A stretch of DNA of 64,000 nt from Nageia nagi (taxonomy: Eukaryota; Pinophyta). The DNA is taken from the NCBI GenBank assembly GCA_050084985.1, contig JBITNC010000001.1:86800001-86864000 (forward strand), written 5' to 3'. The translations under genes were made by a program, and so were the position numbers. Below are positions 1 to 12,460 of the stretch, in pieces. The stretch's first letter is position 1; each line of letters opens with the position of its first letter. The notes under the pieces were generated by a model. The model did not search any database. It was not told the origin of the DNA and saw only the letters and a list, made by a program, of their open reading frames with translations.

Positions 1-3000
1 TCTAGAAGTTATTTCAATCTTATCAAGAGGAAGATAAAAAAATTTCCATCTACTTAAACAAAATTATTAATCTTAGGATCCAACTTATTACTTATAGATG
101 CAATTGGATCAATGATGAGTTCATGGTCTTCATCATTCTTTAAAGCCTTTCTTCAAATTTTGCTAACTTTGTGACAGTTATTGAGACTAGGCTTGATGAT
201 GATGATGAAGTATTCTCCCTTAAAAAGCTTTCTAGGCTCCTTTTGAAGCATGAAGAAACTCTTAACAAAAAGATGTTAATTTCTTATTCAAAATATAATA
301 CTATGTCTCTAGGAACAACCAAAACTCTTTTCAAAAAGAAGTTCAATCGTCATAAAAAATCTTATCCTTCTTCCTCTAAAAGGTTTGAGAAAAGGGATAA
401 CCATGATAACAATAGCAATCATGATAACATCTACTTCAAGCAAAGAGATGGAAAAGGCAAGGCAAGAAAACCAAATACTAAGACAAATTTTGATCAAAAT
501 TAAAACTTTTGTGGCATTCATAGTCACAAAAAAACTAATTGCTATAAAAAAAGAGAGAAAAAGTACAAGGGCTATTGAAATGTAAAGAGCTTCAAAGGTA
601 AGAAGAATATAAAAGTTAGATTTACTGCTATGCTCTACTCCATGTTTCATACTTTTTTAATTGATTAAATTATTGATTCTAATTGCAATAATCACCTATG
701 CTTTGAAAAAGATAAGTTTTAAAATTTTCACAAGTATAGAAAAGATGTAGTTGTGATAAGTGATAATTCTATTTTTGAAGTCCAAGGAATTGGAAATATG
801 TTGATTCATAAGAAAGTTTTTGATGATATGCTCTATATTTTTAAGTTCAAGATGAAATTTTTCTTAGTAATTCAAGTTGCAAGAAAAGGGTACTCTTTTG
901 AGTTTGATGCTCAATCTTGTTGCATTAAGAAAGGACTTGCCATATTAGTTAAAGGATTAGTGAAAGATGATCTTTACATTATGGATCAAGTTCCAATAAA
1001 GATATTTTTTGCAACTAATATGTGTTCTAAAGAAAATTTTTAGCACCAATGTCTAGGGAACCTTAACTACAAAAGTATTCAAGTCATAAAATACCAAGAA
1101 CTTGTGGAAGGTTTGCCTTCAATTTTACCTTCAATTGATCTATGTGAGAAGCGCATATTTAGCAAGATGAATAAATAAAGATTCAAAAAGATAAAGCAAA
1201 AAAGATAAGGTAACAAAAGCATATCAATCTCTTCAACTTGTGTATTTAGATTTAATGGGTCCATTTTAGACTAAGTCACTTGAGAGAGCTTCTTAAGTCT
1301 TTACCTTCATCGATGATTTCAATAGGATGACATTTGGCTATCTTCATGAGCACAAAGATCAAACCTTTGAGAGTTTTAAAAATTTTAAGACCTTAGTTAA
1401 AAATCAAATTAACCTTAAAATTAATATGTTGAGATCAAATAATGGGGGAGAATATAATAGCAATGAGTTCAATGTCTATTGCACTAAATATAAAATCAAG
1501 AGGTAGTTTACAATTCCATACACTCTTCAATAGAATGGTGTTATCGAAAACAAAAATAGGATAATAATGGACATGGCTAGATGCATGTTGGGTAATCTTC
1601 TTAATTTTTTATAGGGTGAAGTAGTGAGCATTGCTATTTACACCTTGAATAGGTATCTCATAAAAGCCATTTAAGGTAAAACTCTTTTTGAAGCTTGGTT
1701 AGAAAGAAAACTTGACATTTTTCACCTTAGGGTGTTTGGTTGTGAAGCATTATCTTACATTATTTTTGAGAAAAAAAACGTTAGATAAAAAAGCTAAAAA
1801 ATACATCTTTATGGGTTATGATAGTTAGCATAGAGGCTAAAGGTTCTACTCACCATCCTACAAAGGAGTGTTTATTTCTAGAGATAAAAAGTTTAATGAA
1901 TTTTTTAAAGAACTTACTTCTAATGAGGATGTTGATGATCTAATTGACTCATCAGTTACACCTAACTAGTTGGATATTAATGTAGATAAGTCACCTCGGT
2001 ATCAAAATTCTTCAACACAAAGGGTAATTAGAAGCATGACTTAAACAAATCATTATTTACCAAAATTGATAACAAGAATGAGCCCTCATCTTTCAAAGAA
2101 GTTTCAAAGCATGAATGCTAGATGGAAGCCATGAAAGTGGAATATGAGGCACTTATGAAAAATAAAATTTGAAACTTAGTTTTTTATCCCAATGAGAAGA
2201 ATGTGATTAGCAATAAATGGATCTACAAAGTCAAGTTCAATTCAGTTGAAGATATTGAGAAATACAAGGCAAAGTTAGTAATCAAAGGTTTTTCTTAGAA
2301 ATATAATATTGATTATAAGAAAACCTTTTCTCCCATGGCAAAAAAACCTATTATGAGAATTATCTTTTCTCTTTCTGCAACTCAAAGATGGAAAGTTTTT
2401 CAACTTGATGTTAAAAGTGCATTTTTCAATGGTGACTTAGATGTGAAAATCTTCATGAATCAATCAAAAAGATTCATTATGGAAGGTAAATATTCTTTTG
2501 TGTGTAAATTCAATAAGCCATTGTATGGATTTAAATAAGCACCTAAAACCTAGTAAAAGAAGATTTCAAGGTACTTTGTAGATATTAGATTCTTTAAGTG
2601 CTTTTTTGACTCTAATTTATATGTGCTCAATCAAAAAAAAGACATATTCTTAATTCTTGTTTATGTGGATGATCTTATAATAATTGAAAACAATAATAAA
2701 ATCATTCAAGAGTGCATATCTAAGCTCAAGATAATATTTGAAATGATTGATCTTGGTCTCTTGTACTACTACCTTAGAATGTAAGTGTATCAATATAAGG
2801 ATTGTACTTATCTTAGTCAATCTAAGTATATATTAGATATCTTGTATAAGTTTTAAATAGAAGAGTGTAAACATACTATGAACCCAATCTCTTTTAGCAT
2901 CACTATTTCTTTGAGCTCCAACTCTCAGTTGGCTTATGCTACAACTTACAGGAAATTAATTGGTAGTCTTTTGTATTTGACTATTCTAGGTCAGATATTG

Positions 3001-3650
3001 CCTTTGTAGTGAATCTAATGGCACAATTTATGCAAAAATTTTATATTGACCACCTCAATGTTGTTAAGCAAATATCGAGGTATGTTGTAGGAAAAAAAGA
3101 TCTTACTCTCAAGTATTCTAAGTTACCATCATTTGTTCTCTCAAAGTTCTCAGATTTTAACTATGGAGGAGATAGAGATGATATAAAATCAACCTCTACA
3201 TATGTTTTTAGCATTGGTTCAAGTTTTATCTCTTAGACCTCTAAGAAGTACCCTATTATTTCTATTTTCACACCTCTAAGAAGTACCCTATTATTTCTAT
3301 TTTCACCATAAAATTCGAATACCAAGCCATGTCTGTTGCAACCCAAGAAGCTATTTGGCTAAGGTATATTTTGAAAGGAATTAGGTATGAGCAACCTAGC
3401 CCATATTTAATTTTTTTAAATAATTAGTTGATTATTTCTTTAGCTAAGAATCCTATGTTTTATCGAAGAATAAAAAATATAGAAATCCAAACCCATTTTA
3501 TCAAGGAAAAAATTCTTAATAGCATCATACACCTAGAGTATTATCTATCCACCTTGAACTCCATTGATTTGTTCACCAAATCCCTTTTTGAAGCTCAATT
3601 TTATAGCTTAGGTATGTTATCAGGTTGTTGAAGTTTCTCTCAAGGGGAAG
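1..3650 (+). pseudogene. Degenerate copia gag-pol polyprotein
   Basis: Gag helices and a basic linker come first, then a decayed zinc knuckle near 500-550 (first Cys pair and His still readable) and a protease region near 660-715 in which the D-T-G active site has become D-S-N. The pre-integrase and integrase core follow (1045-1620; the LRSDNGGEY motif now reads with Asn for the Asp). Reverse transcriptase is at about 2100-2770, with YVDDLI still legible near 2660-2680, and RNase H at 3170-3620. Each domain is broken by in-frame stops; the longest open piece is about 130 codons or fewer. It cannot make a working polyprotein. The assignment rests on co-linearity with the intact copy at 27006-30931 on the other strand. 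Confidence 0.9.
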
Positions 3651-3739
3651 TGAAGTTTTAATTCTTATGTTGAATTCATATTTGTAATAATAACTTCAAC
3701 CCTATTAAGATTTTATGTTGTATAGTGTTGATTTTATTG

Positions 3740-3786
3740 TATACCTTCATGGTAAGTTCGTTTTACATGAAAAACTTATTGTACAA
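3740..3786 (+). repeat. Single relic copy of the family's 3' hairpin motif
   Basis: This 47-base stretch between RNase H and the polypurine tract matches the tandem motif of the young relatives (13943-14351 and 26367-26949, minus strand): TATACC, GGTAAGTTCG, then AACTT and TTGTACAA. The stem arms (3754-3758 and 3773-3777) still pair over the outer five bases. Sequence just before it (TAGTGTTGATT) also matches that before one particular copy in the young arrays, so the position is orthologous. No second clear copy is visible here, although 3820-3900 contains two weak TATCCATATGTGA-like repeats that could be decayed ones. Confidence 0.75.
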
Positions 3787-4393
3787 ACTTTTATAGCAAA
3801 ATATTGATCAATATAGAACTATTTAGTTATCCATATGTGAAGAAATCATATGTGTCTTTTAGCACTATTTAATTATCCATATGTGAGGAGCTTGTATGCG
3901 CATTTTATTTTGCTCTATTTTGTAATGATAATCAACACATGTTTTATATGTAGTAGGTGACTATGAGTTTTAGCCTAACATCTTCGTGATGACTTATAAT
4001 GCACTATTGATCAGTTAATGATGGCATTTGCTTGATTCATCTATCCTTATTTATATGAATATGTTGCATCTAACTGATTTTGTTGTTTGAGCTGCTTATG
4101 AATTGCAGGTTCTTTTGAGATTGCAGGTTACTTACTTTGGGTGTGCAAGCTCATGGAGACTCATTATGATTTCCAATTAGATGACTACTTTATATATATA
4201 TTAAAACTTATTATGGTTAATGATTGTATTGTAAACTATTTTTTAAAATGGTAAAGAAATAAGTCTTAAACTAGATCTTGCTTACTTCATAAATATGTAA
4301 AAAGTTATCATCTTTGATTATATCTATTTGAAGGAGAACTCTCTTTTCTTCTTCTCTTTTATTCTCTCTATCTTAATATTGCATTAAGGGGAG

Positions 4394-4885
4394 TGTTGGA
4401 ATTTATAATGCATTATTGCAAAGGTTTAGTATTAATCTTCTCTATAAATTCACTAATACTTAATGGTATTAATAGATACCTTAAGTATTTAAGTAAATAT
4501 GATAATGTAACTTGTCCTACACTCCATGTCATGAGCATACCCCTTGAGTAAAGGGAGTTGCATGTCATGCCTTTATAAATTGGGTAAAAGGGTGATCCAA
4601 ACTAAAATTTTGGACTATAAATAAAATACCCCCACTTTGTGATCACTCACCACATTAAGAAGTAAAGTTATGTTATAGGATAGTGTTTAGGAGATGAGTT
4701 AAGAGAATTATAAGAGGTTCATATTTGTGAATGAAGTGAGATCTAGTTAGTGCATGTACTCCTAGTTGGAGGAACCACTTAATCTCTTATGTCACTTTGT
4801 GAGATTATCTTATTTGTATGTGAATTTGAGCTTTCATGAGATCTTAATAGTTATGAGTTGTTTATGTTATATTGCAATCCCTTCA
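4394..4885 (+). repeat. 3' LTR of the decayed copia element
   Basis: The LTR starts TGTTGGAATTT directly after the purine tract AAGGGGAG and ends ATCCCTTCA. It is 492 bases, against 497-498 in the young relatives. Shared landmarks are the terminal TGTT and CCTTCA, TAGATACCTTAA, a TATA box (CTATAAATA near 4615) and GTACTCC...GGAGGAACCAC. Overall identity is low, which fits an old insertion. Confidence 0.85.
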
Positions 4886-5203
4886 CTTAGGGGTTGGTTC
4901 TTCCTTTAGTTATAGCTAATAAATTAGGATTTGGGGCTCCTTAAAAATGAGTGTTGATAAATTGATTATAAATTTGGTACTTTGTAATGGTTGGATTTGG
5001 ACCATGATTCAAACAATCTTATTTGAGGATGCAACCACATTGATGAACCTTGTTACATCTTATGTTGTATATTATTCTTGTGTGCTTATTTTACTTGGTT
5101 TTATGTTTGCATTATTTTATTTTAATAGGCAAAGTTAAATATTTAAGTTTTAATTTATCACACTAATTCACATCCCCTTCTCAGTATTAATTAGAGTTTA
5201 ACA
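4886..5203 (+). repeat. 3' fragment of a Sirevirus-like LTR
   Basis: This matches the last ~320 bases of the LTRs at 8935-10391 and 21974-24036 (shared GATTTGGACCATGAT, TTGATGAACCT and the TTATCACA...TCAGT end). Its 5' part is missing from this side because the copia element at 1-4885 was inserted into it; the remainder presumably lies left of the window. It ends in ACA just before a primer-binding site. Confidence 0.8.
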
Positions 5204-5218
5204 ATTGGTATCATAGCT
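5204..5218 (+). other. Primer-binding site (initiator Met-tRNA type)
   Basis: ATTGGTATCATAGCT follows the LTR end at once. It is a one-base variant of TGGTATCAGAGC, the usual plant copia complement of the initiator methionine tRNA 3' end. Confidence 0.7.
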
Positions 5219-5257
5219 AGGTCATTGTATAAGGTCTAATCGATTAAGAGTGATACT

Positions 5258-7510
5258 ATGGAAAGTGGTGAAGGTTATTCATAAAAAAAAATCCTTTATT
5301 TGATGGAAAAAATTATGCATTCTGAATGATAAGGATATAGGCTTACCTCTTTGATCTTGGATTTGACATTTGGGAATCAATATCATCTGGTTATACAGCT
5401 CCTACTACTACTCCAACTGATGCAAGTGGAAATAAACTATGTGAGAATGACTCAAAGGCTACAAATATTTTAATGTGTAGTTTGATTGATAGTGAACTAG
5501 CAAATATCATAAGTTGCAAATCAGTTAAAATAATTTGGGATAAACTGGAAAGTATCCAAGAAGGAGATGAAAAAATAAAAGAAGCTAAATTGCAAACATT
5601 AAAATCTCAATTTGAAATTCTAAATATGAATAATGAAGATGATATATCTACTTACTTGATAAAGATAAATGAAGTAAAAAATGAAATCAGAGGGCTAAGA
5701 GACAAGATAAAAGATAAGGTGATAGTTATGAAGATTTTGAGATCCCTACCACCAAGGTTTAACTCAAAAGTGCCTACCATTGAAGAAATAAAAGATCTAG
5801 ATACATTATTAATGGATAAAATATATGGTTCATTAACAAAATATGAAATGAGGAAAGGAAAAAAATAAATCTACTAATAGAGAGTCGATGTTCAAAGCTT
5901 CAAAAATTACAAAAGTTAAATCAATTCCTGAGGAAGAAGATCTTTCAAATCTTGAAGAGTTTAATTTTGTTTAGCAGATTAAAAGGGGGTATAGAAAATA
6001 CAAAGGCAAGTTACCTATTAAATATTTTAGTTATGGTGGTGTTGGTCATTTTTCCAACAAGTGTTCATACAGAGAAAAGAATAATAATGATGACTACATA
6101 AAAAAATCAAGAGGTAGTGGTAACAAAAATAAAGATAGAACTTTCAAAAAAGAGAATCTTAGCAAAATAAGTTTCATTTCCAAAGAAAGTGAATATTAAT
6201 ATATTTATGTCTCAAATAATGAATCTAAAAATGAACATTATGAAGCCTTATTTATGGCTTTTGAAACCAACAATAAGAAAGATAAAATTGTTGAAGACCT
6301 TGGTGATTGTGAAGAAGAAGCTATAGTTGATCTTGAATTAGCTAATAATTGCTTTAGATGATATTGATAATGAAAGGAGAAAAAATAAGAAATTGACCAA
6401 GACATTAAATAATGCCAATAATGAAATTGAAGAAATGAAAGTCCAATTACAAGAATTCAAGGCAACTAGAGAATCTCTACAACTTGAATTAACTGATAGA
6501 ATAGATATCTACCACAAGTTGGAAGAGAAAATTATTACTTTAACATAGGAGAATGAGAAATTATCTCAACAAGCCAAGACAAGTCTTAAGTTTGCCCAAA
6601 ATTCAAAGAACTTTGATCAAATACTAAGAGCATAAAAACATCCAACAATAAAATTTGATATGGGATTTGACCTTGTAGAAATCTCAAGGGTAGCTGAACA
6701 GTGACCACCCAACATTGAATCAAATGACACTCAATATAATAGTAAAATGAAATAGGAGGTAAACAATAATCAATCCAAAGATATTCAAGAAGATAGTAAT
6801 GATGGTTTCATCAAAGTTGATAAGAAAGCAAGGAGAATTCCAAGATGGACAAAAAGCAAAGTTTATCAACAAAATAGGTTTTTTAATTTCTATTCTAATT
6901 ATGGGAATCAATTTTATGATTATTATAAATGCAATTTTTTTGTTCATAAGATGACACTTTTTAGAATGAATAATCAACCAAAAACAATTGTGCATAGAAA
7001 TAGTTTCACTCCTTTGATAGATTTCACTATAGAATGCTATAAATATCATAATTATGAGCACATAGAAAAATTTTGTAGAAGAAAGTCAATCAATTCATCC
7101 AATACAAATAAGAAAATATTCCAAAATATTTCAGCCAAAGTGAATAATACTGGAGTTAAGGAACTCTGGAAAAAGAAATATAACAATGCAGCTAAATCAT
7201 TAACTTTTCAAGTAGCTCTTAAAGCTAAGAATAAGCCAAGACCCTAGATTATTTATAGTGGTTGTACAAAGCACATGATTGAGAATAAACAAATATTTGA
7301 TAATATAGGACAATATAAGAAAAGATCAATCAAGTTTTATGGTGCAAAAATAGTTGGTGAAGGAACTATGAAAATGGGAAATGGAAAGATAAAGTTTGAA
7401 TAAGTTTTGTTTGTAATTGGATTGAGACATAAGTTATCGAGTGTTAGCCAAATATTTGATAAAGTTTATGATGTGATCTTCAAAAATCATGGGTGTAAAA
7501 TAAATCTTTT
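5258..7510 (+). pseudogene. Sirevirus-like gag-protease remnant, first copy
   Basis: The start MESGEG matches MSSGEG of the sister gag at 10458. A stop follows within ten codons. The UBN2-type gag domain (about 5300-5870) includes the ILRSLPPRF motif. Next come a decayed zinc knuckle (6020-6065, YFSYGGVGHF..KC), a long charged stretch that looks like coiled coil (6240-6640), a second Cys/His-rich region (6870-7080) and the protease start near 7250 (IYSGCTKHM, with Tyr replacing the catalytic Asp of D-S-G). No integrase or RT follows. Instead the sequence jumps at about 7510 back to the position after the zinc knuckle. Not functional. Confidence 0.8.
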
Positions 7511-8934
7511 TACATAAAAGAATGATAATGATGACTAAATAAAAAAGTTAAGAGGTAGCAGTAACAAAAATAATAATATAACTTTCAAAAAAAAATCTTA
7601 GTAAAAGAAGTTTCATTTCCAAAAAAAGTGTAGATGAATCTAATTATGGCTCAAATAATGACTCTAAATATGAACATGATGATGACTTGGTTATGGCTTT
7701 TAAAACCAATAATAAGAAAGATAAAATTGTTGAAGACCTTGATGATTGTGAAGAAGAAGCTATAGTTGATCTTTAATTAGAGCTAATAACTAATTTAGAT
7801 GATCTTGATAATAAAATAAGAATAAATAATAAATTTACCAAGATATTAAATAATTCCAATGATAAATTAAAGAAACAAAAGTCCAGTTACAAGAATTAAG
7901 GCAATTGAAGAATCTCTACAACTCTAGTTGACTGATAGAATAGATATGTATCACAAATTGGAAGAGGAAATTATTACTTTAAGATAGGAGATTGAGAAAT
8001 TATCTCAAAAAACCAACATAAATCTTAAGTTTTCTCAAATTTTAGAGAAATTTGATCAAATAATGAGAACATAAAAACATCCAATTATAAAATTTGGTAT
8101 GGAATTTGAGCCTGTAAAAACCTCAAGGGAAATTGAATGATGACTACCCAACATTGAATCAAATGAAATTCAATCTAATAGTAAAATGAAATAGGAGGTA
8201 AACAATAATCAATCCAAAGAAAGTCAAGAAGATAATAATTATGGTTTCATCAAAGTTGGAAAGAAAGCAAGAAGAATGCCAAGATGGACAACAAGCATTG
8301 TTTATCAGCAAAATAGGTTTTTCAATTCCTATATTAATTATGGCAATCAATTTTATGACTATTGTTATAAATGCAATTCTTTTGGTCATAAGATGGCATT
8401 TTGTAGAATAAATACATAGCCAATAAATTTTGTGCATAGAAATAGTTTCACTTCTTTGATAGATTTCACTATGGAATGCTATAAATGTCATAATTATGAG
8501 TACAAACAAAATTATGTAGAAACAAGTCAATCAATTCATACAAGCCAAATAAGAAAGATTCCAAAACATTTAAGCCAAAAGTCAAAGTGAATAATACTAC
8601 AGTTAAGGGAGTATGGAAAAAGAAAGATAACAATGCAACTGAATCATTGATTTTACCTCTTAAAGTTGGATTATTGACAGTGGCTATACAAAGCACATGA
8701 CTAAAAATAAACAAGTCTTTGATAATCTACAATAATATAAGGGAGGATCAGTCAAATTTGGAAATAATGATGGTGCAAAAATAATTGACAAAGGAACTAT
8801 AAAAGTTGAAAATAGAAAGATGAAGTGTGAAGAAGATCTATTTGTAATTAGACTGAGACATAGCTTATTGAGTGTTAGCCAAATATGTGATAAAGGTAAT
8901 GATGTGACCTTCAAAAAGAATGGGTATTAAATAA
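7511..8934 (+). pseudogene. Tandemly duplicated gag-protease segment
   Basis: This ~1.42 kb segment is a diverged direct copy of about 6066-7510. It has the same order: charged region after the zinc knuckle, coiled-coil-like stretch (7800-8050), Cys/His-rich region (8320-8520, CYKCHNYEY) and protease start (8690 on, AIQSTxLK remnant), ending at the same protease position as the first copy. Both copies end with a near-identical AAATAAAYCTTTTT. In this copy the following sequence is LTR (from about 8935); in the first copy it is the duplicated segment. Many stops and frameshifts are present. Confidence 0.75.
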
Positions 8935-10391
8935 ACCTTTTTCAAGGGTCAAAATAAATTTAATATGTGTTAAAAAATGTGGAGATATATAAATTTTGAT
9001 TATCCCACTCTTTGTTGGGCATCAAGGAAGCTTATCGGCCATTAACATAGTAAAAATACACAAAGCATAATCTAAGTGTGATTAGCCCAAAGTAAAATGC
9101 ATATAGGATAAATGAAGTGTGATTGTACCGCTATAAGTTTTGAGCATTTTTGATAGGATACATGAAGTGCGATTAGCCCTATATTTATTTTGGATGCTTA
9201 TGATTGCCATTTTTCTATAGCAATTATGAAAATAGTTGCCAAATGCTCATTTTTGAAGCAAAATGGGTCATATTACCACTCGATTCACATCTACAACAAA
9301 TTATATAGCCAATGGTGGAGGTTTTCTTGCATTTGAACACCTATAGAAAAAGTTATAGTTGTTGCAATATATGGGATTTTCTTATGCTCATTATTTTTGT
9401 AAGTGAAAGTTAATAGGTTGTAACTGAATGCCTTTCATGAGGAGTTTTATTGATCCAAAGTGATTTATGGGCGTGATGGGAAAATGAATTAAGTGTACCA
9501 TAATAAGAAATAACTAAGGAGGGGTGATTATTTCAAGAATGTGACTAAAAACTATGGTTGAGGATTGTTACCATGGATAATATCCAGAAAGAGCAATTTT
9601 GAACATATGCAAGATAAAGAATGGTGTAAATGAGTAGAATGTGTTGTTATTGATGGTGAGGATGTGTTGCTACTATGTGAAGTGAGTGTAAGAGGTGCTT
9701 ATACATAGGATAGAATATGATAGAGGTGTTGTTGAAGGTAGAATGATGATAGAGTTGCATGTCAACTAAAAAGAATGTTTTTGTAGAACTAAGAAGATAT
9801 GGAGCATTGCTAGTAAAATGATTAATAACCTGTTGATGAGACATAAAAGAGGCTCTATGTGCCAAAAATAGAAATAAGAGCAGTATTTTGGCTATAAGAT
9901 GTGAATGTAATAATTAGATGTGGATAAATAAGATTGAAGTTTGATTAGCTAGACCATTGAGGGTCTTTGAGATAGGTTTAACAATGTTTGTCAAAAATTT
10001 CTATTTCATTATTTTGTCAAGTTAGTGCTTGACAAGAGAGGTTAGTGTTCCTTGCAATGGGTGTTGTAGAACTTAAGGTTTGGTGCTCCTTTCAATTATA
10101 GCTAATAAATCAAGGGTTGGGACTCCTTCCAGTGGGTGCTAGTAAATTGATTCTAAATTTGGTACTTTGCAACAAGTGGATTTGGACCATGATTGCAACA
10201 ATCTTATCTAGGGATGTAGCCATATTGATGAACCTCATTACATCTTGTATTGTATGATATTATTGTGTGGTGGTTTCTTTACTTGGTTTTATATTTGCAT
10301 TATTTTATTTTAAATGGAAAAGTTAAATATTTAAATTTTAAATTATCACACTGATTCAACTCCCCCTCTCAGTATCAATTTGAGTTTAAAA
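8935..10391 (+). repeat. 5'-truncated LTR of the Sirevirus-like complex
   Basis: It matches the right-hand LTR from about 22525 to 24036 throughout, including the repeated GATAAATGAAGTGCGATTAGCCC-like tract and the end. The first ~550 bases of the LTR are missing; the sequence passes directly from protease code to the LTR interior. It ends GAGTTTAAAA, where the other LTRs read TTTAACA or TTTACA, and is followed by a primer-binding site, so it acts as the 5' LTR of the downstream element. Confidence 0.8.
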
Positions 10392-10406
10392 ATTGGTATT
10401 AGTACT
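10392..10406 (+). other. Decayed primer-binding site
   Basis: ATTGGTATTAGTACT follows the LTR end and aligns with the site at 5204-5218. It has lost two positions of the initiator tRNA complement. Confidence 0.6.
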
Positions 10407-10457
10407 AGGTCATTATGTCAAATCTAATTGAATAAAGGTGATTCAAGGAGTGAAATT

Positions 10458-11594
10458 ATGTCAAGTGGTGAAGGTTTTTCATCAAACAAAGCTCCTCTCT
10501 TTGATGGAACAAATTATTCTTTTTGAATGATAAGAATGTAGGCTTACCTTCATGATCTTGGATTTGACATTTGGGAATCAATGTCATCTAGTTATACAAC
10601 TCCTACTGCTACTCCAACTGATGTGATTGGAAAGAAACTATATGAGAATGAATCAAAGGCTATAAATACTTTAATGTGTGGCTTGGTTGATAGTGAACTA
10701 GTAAAGATTGTAAGTTACAAATCAGCTAAAAAAATATAGGATAAACTAAAAAGTATCCAAGAAGGAGATTACAAAATAAAAGAAGCTAAGTTGCAAACAT
10801 TCAAATCTCAATTTGAAATCCAAAACATAAATAATGAGGATGATATATATACATACTTTCTTAGTGTAAATTAAGTAACAAATTCAATTAGAGGACTAGG
10901 AGAGAAGATAGAAGATAAGGTGATAGCTAAGAAGATTTTGAGATCCCTACCACCAAGGTTTGACTCAAAAGTGTCTACCATTAAAGAAGCAAAAGATCTA
11001 GATACATTATCAATGGATGAAATGTATGGTTCATTAACAACATATGAAATGATGATAGGCAAAATAAATCTACTAATAGAGAGTCACTATTCAAAGCTTC
11101 AAAAATTACAAAAGTTAAATCAGATCCCATGGAAGAAGATATTTTAGATCATGAAAAGTCTAATTTTGTTTGGAAGATTAAAAGGGGTAATAGAAAATAC
11201 AAAGGCAAGTTACCTCTTAAATGTTTTAGTTATGGTGGTGCTAGTCATTTTTCCAAAAAATGTTTGTATAAAGAAAATCACGATAATGATGACTACTTAA
11301 AAATTCAAGAGGTAGCAATAACAAAAATATTGGTAGAACTTTAAAAATAGAGAATCTTAGTAAAAGCAGTTTCATTTCCAAAGAAAGTGTAGATGAATCT
11401 ACTGATGGCTCAAATAATGAATCTGAATATGAACATGATCAATCCTTGTTTATGGCTTTTGAAAAAAATAATAAGAAATATAAAAGTGTTGAAGACCTTG
11501 ATGATTATGAAGAAGTTATAGTTGATCTTGAATTAGAGCTAATTATTGATTTAGATGATCTTGATAATGAAATGAGAAAGAGAAAGAAATTGAC
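10458..11594 (+). pseudogene. Sirevirus-like gag, interrupted by an insertion
   Basis: It starts MSSGEGFSSN and continues as a UBN2-type gag with ILRSLPPRFDSK near 10935 and a zinc knuckle at about 11219-11262 (C-x3-Y-G-G-x2-H-F-x3-C; the second Cys is Tyr). Several stops are present. At 11594 the reading enters foreign sequence and resumes at 17771 in the same register of homology (compare 6395-6420, where the first gag copy is uninterrupted). In intact relatives gag binds the element RNA and forms the particle. Confidence 0.8.
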
Positions 11595-11654
11595 TGTATT
11601 CTTTCAAAATTACATTATGAATTAGGGTAATTCTATTATTCTTTATTCTTTAAT

Positions 11655-11960
11655 GCTCAGGATTTATGTATATAAGAGTGCACAGGAGAGATATTATTCT
11701 CTTAGAGTCTTCAAGAGTTGTAAATTTTTGTATTCTTTCATTCTTGTTAATCCCTCCTCTTCTCATTTCTTTCCCTTAGACTATCGGGAGTTATGTATAT
11801 AAGAGTACCCAGAATTCATATTATTTTCTTAGTGCATAATAATTATGTGAATAAGAATACCTAGAAGTTATGTCAATAGGAGTTATGTCAGTCCTTATTC
11901 TTTTATTCTTTGGTGCCCGAGAGTTGAGAGAACTTGGGAGTTATGTCATCTTCTTCAAGG
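11655..11960. repeat. Diverged short repeats (GGAGTTATGTATATAAGAGTRCCC type)
   Basis: Variants of GTTATGTATATAAGAGTRCMCAG occur near 11665 and 11790, with shorter forms near 11845, 11870 and 11935. A larger unit containing TTATTCTTTRRTGCYC recurs near 11640 and 11898. These are irregular tandem repeats within the unclassified insertion. Confidence 0.6.
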
Positions 11961-12097
11961 TACCCAGAAGAATTGTAAAGGATACCCAAGAGTCATTTAT
12001 ATAATACTATCTAGAAATTATATTTATTGCCTTAATATCTCCAAGAATTGTTGAAATAAGTGTCCAATACTTGCTTGAATTCAGAACCAAATTTTAA

Positions 12098-12460
12098 AGA
12101 ATATCAATATAGCCCACCAACTTTGATAAATGACATCACAATTTTTAATCAAAATCAATGGATCCTAGAGCAAGTAATGATAGGTATAGATTTTTGAAAA
12201 ATATCAATAGAGCCTATCGATTTTGAGAGATGACATCACATTTTTTTATCAAAATCAACAAGTCCTAAAGGAGCCAAAATATCAATAGAGCCTACCAATT
12301 TTGAGAGATGGCATCATAATTTTTTATCAAATTACAAGTCCCATAGCAAACAATGGCAGATGTAGATTTTTTAAGAACATCAACAAAGCCCTTCAATTTT
12401 GAGAGATGACTTCATGATTTTTGGCTAAAATTAGCAAGTCCCAAAAGAACTAGATCATCA
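12098..12460. repeat. Four-copy tandem repeat of about 75-110 bp
   Basis: Four units contain CAATAGAGCCTACCRATTTTGAGAGATGRC or a close variant, then ATCAAAATYARCAAGTCCYA. Units start near 12098, 12206, 12280 and 12378. Unit lengths differ because of a spacer with CAATGGCAGATGTAGATTTTT in some copies. No coding potential was seen. Confidence 0.65.

Larger units (their letters stand above)
1..4885 (+). mobile_element. Decayed Ty1/copia LTR retrotransposon, 5' end outside the window
   Basis: Gag, protease, integrase, reverse transcriptase and RNase H remains occur in copia order on the plus strand, followed by a 3' untranslated stretch, a purine tract (4385-4393) and an LTR (4394-4885). Matching protein stretches, the 3' untranslated sequence and LTR landmarks show it belongs to the same family as the young elements at 12959-17202 and 25382-34535. 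It is much older, with frequent stops and frameshifts. It interrupts an LTR of the Sirevirus-like complex: the sequence right after it matches the interior of the LTRs at 8935-10391 and 21974-24036. The 5' LTR and start of gag lie to the left of the window. Confidence 0.9.

Noticed and set aside
4886-4890. CTTAG after the old copia LTR as a shared target site with the young element
   Set aside because: The left end of the old element is outside the window, so its target duplication cannot be confirmed; the same five bases are likely coincidence.
7251-7290. Working aspartic protease in the Sirevirus-like gag
   Set aside because: The catalytic Asp is Tyr in all readable copies here (IYSGCTKHM), and stops surround it.
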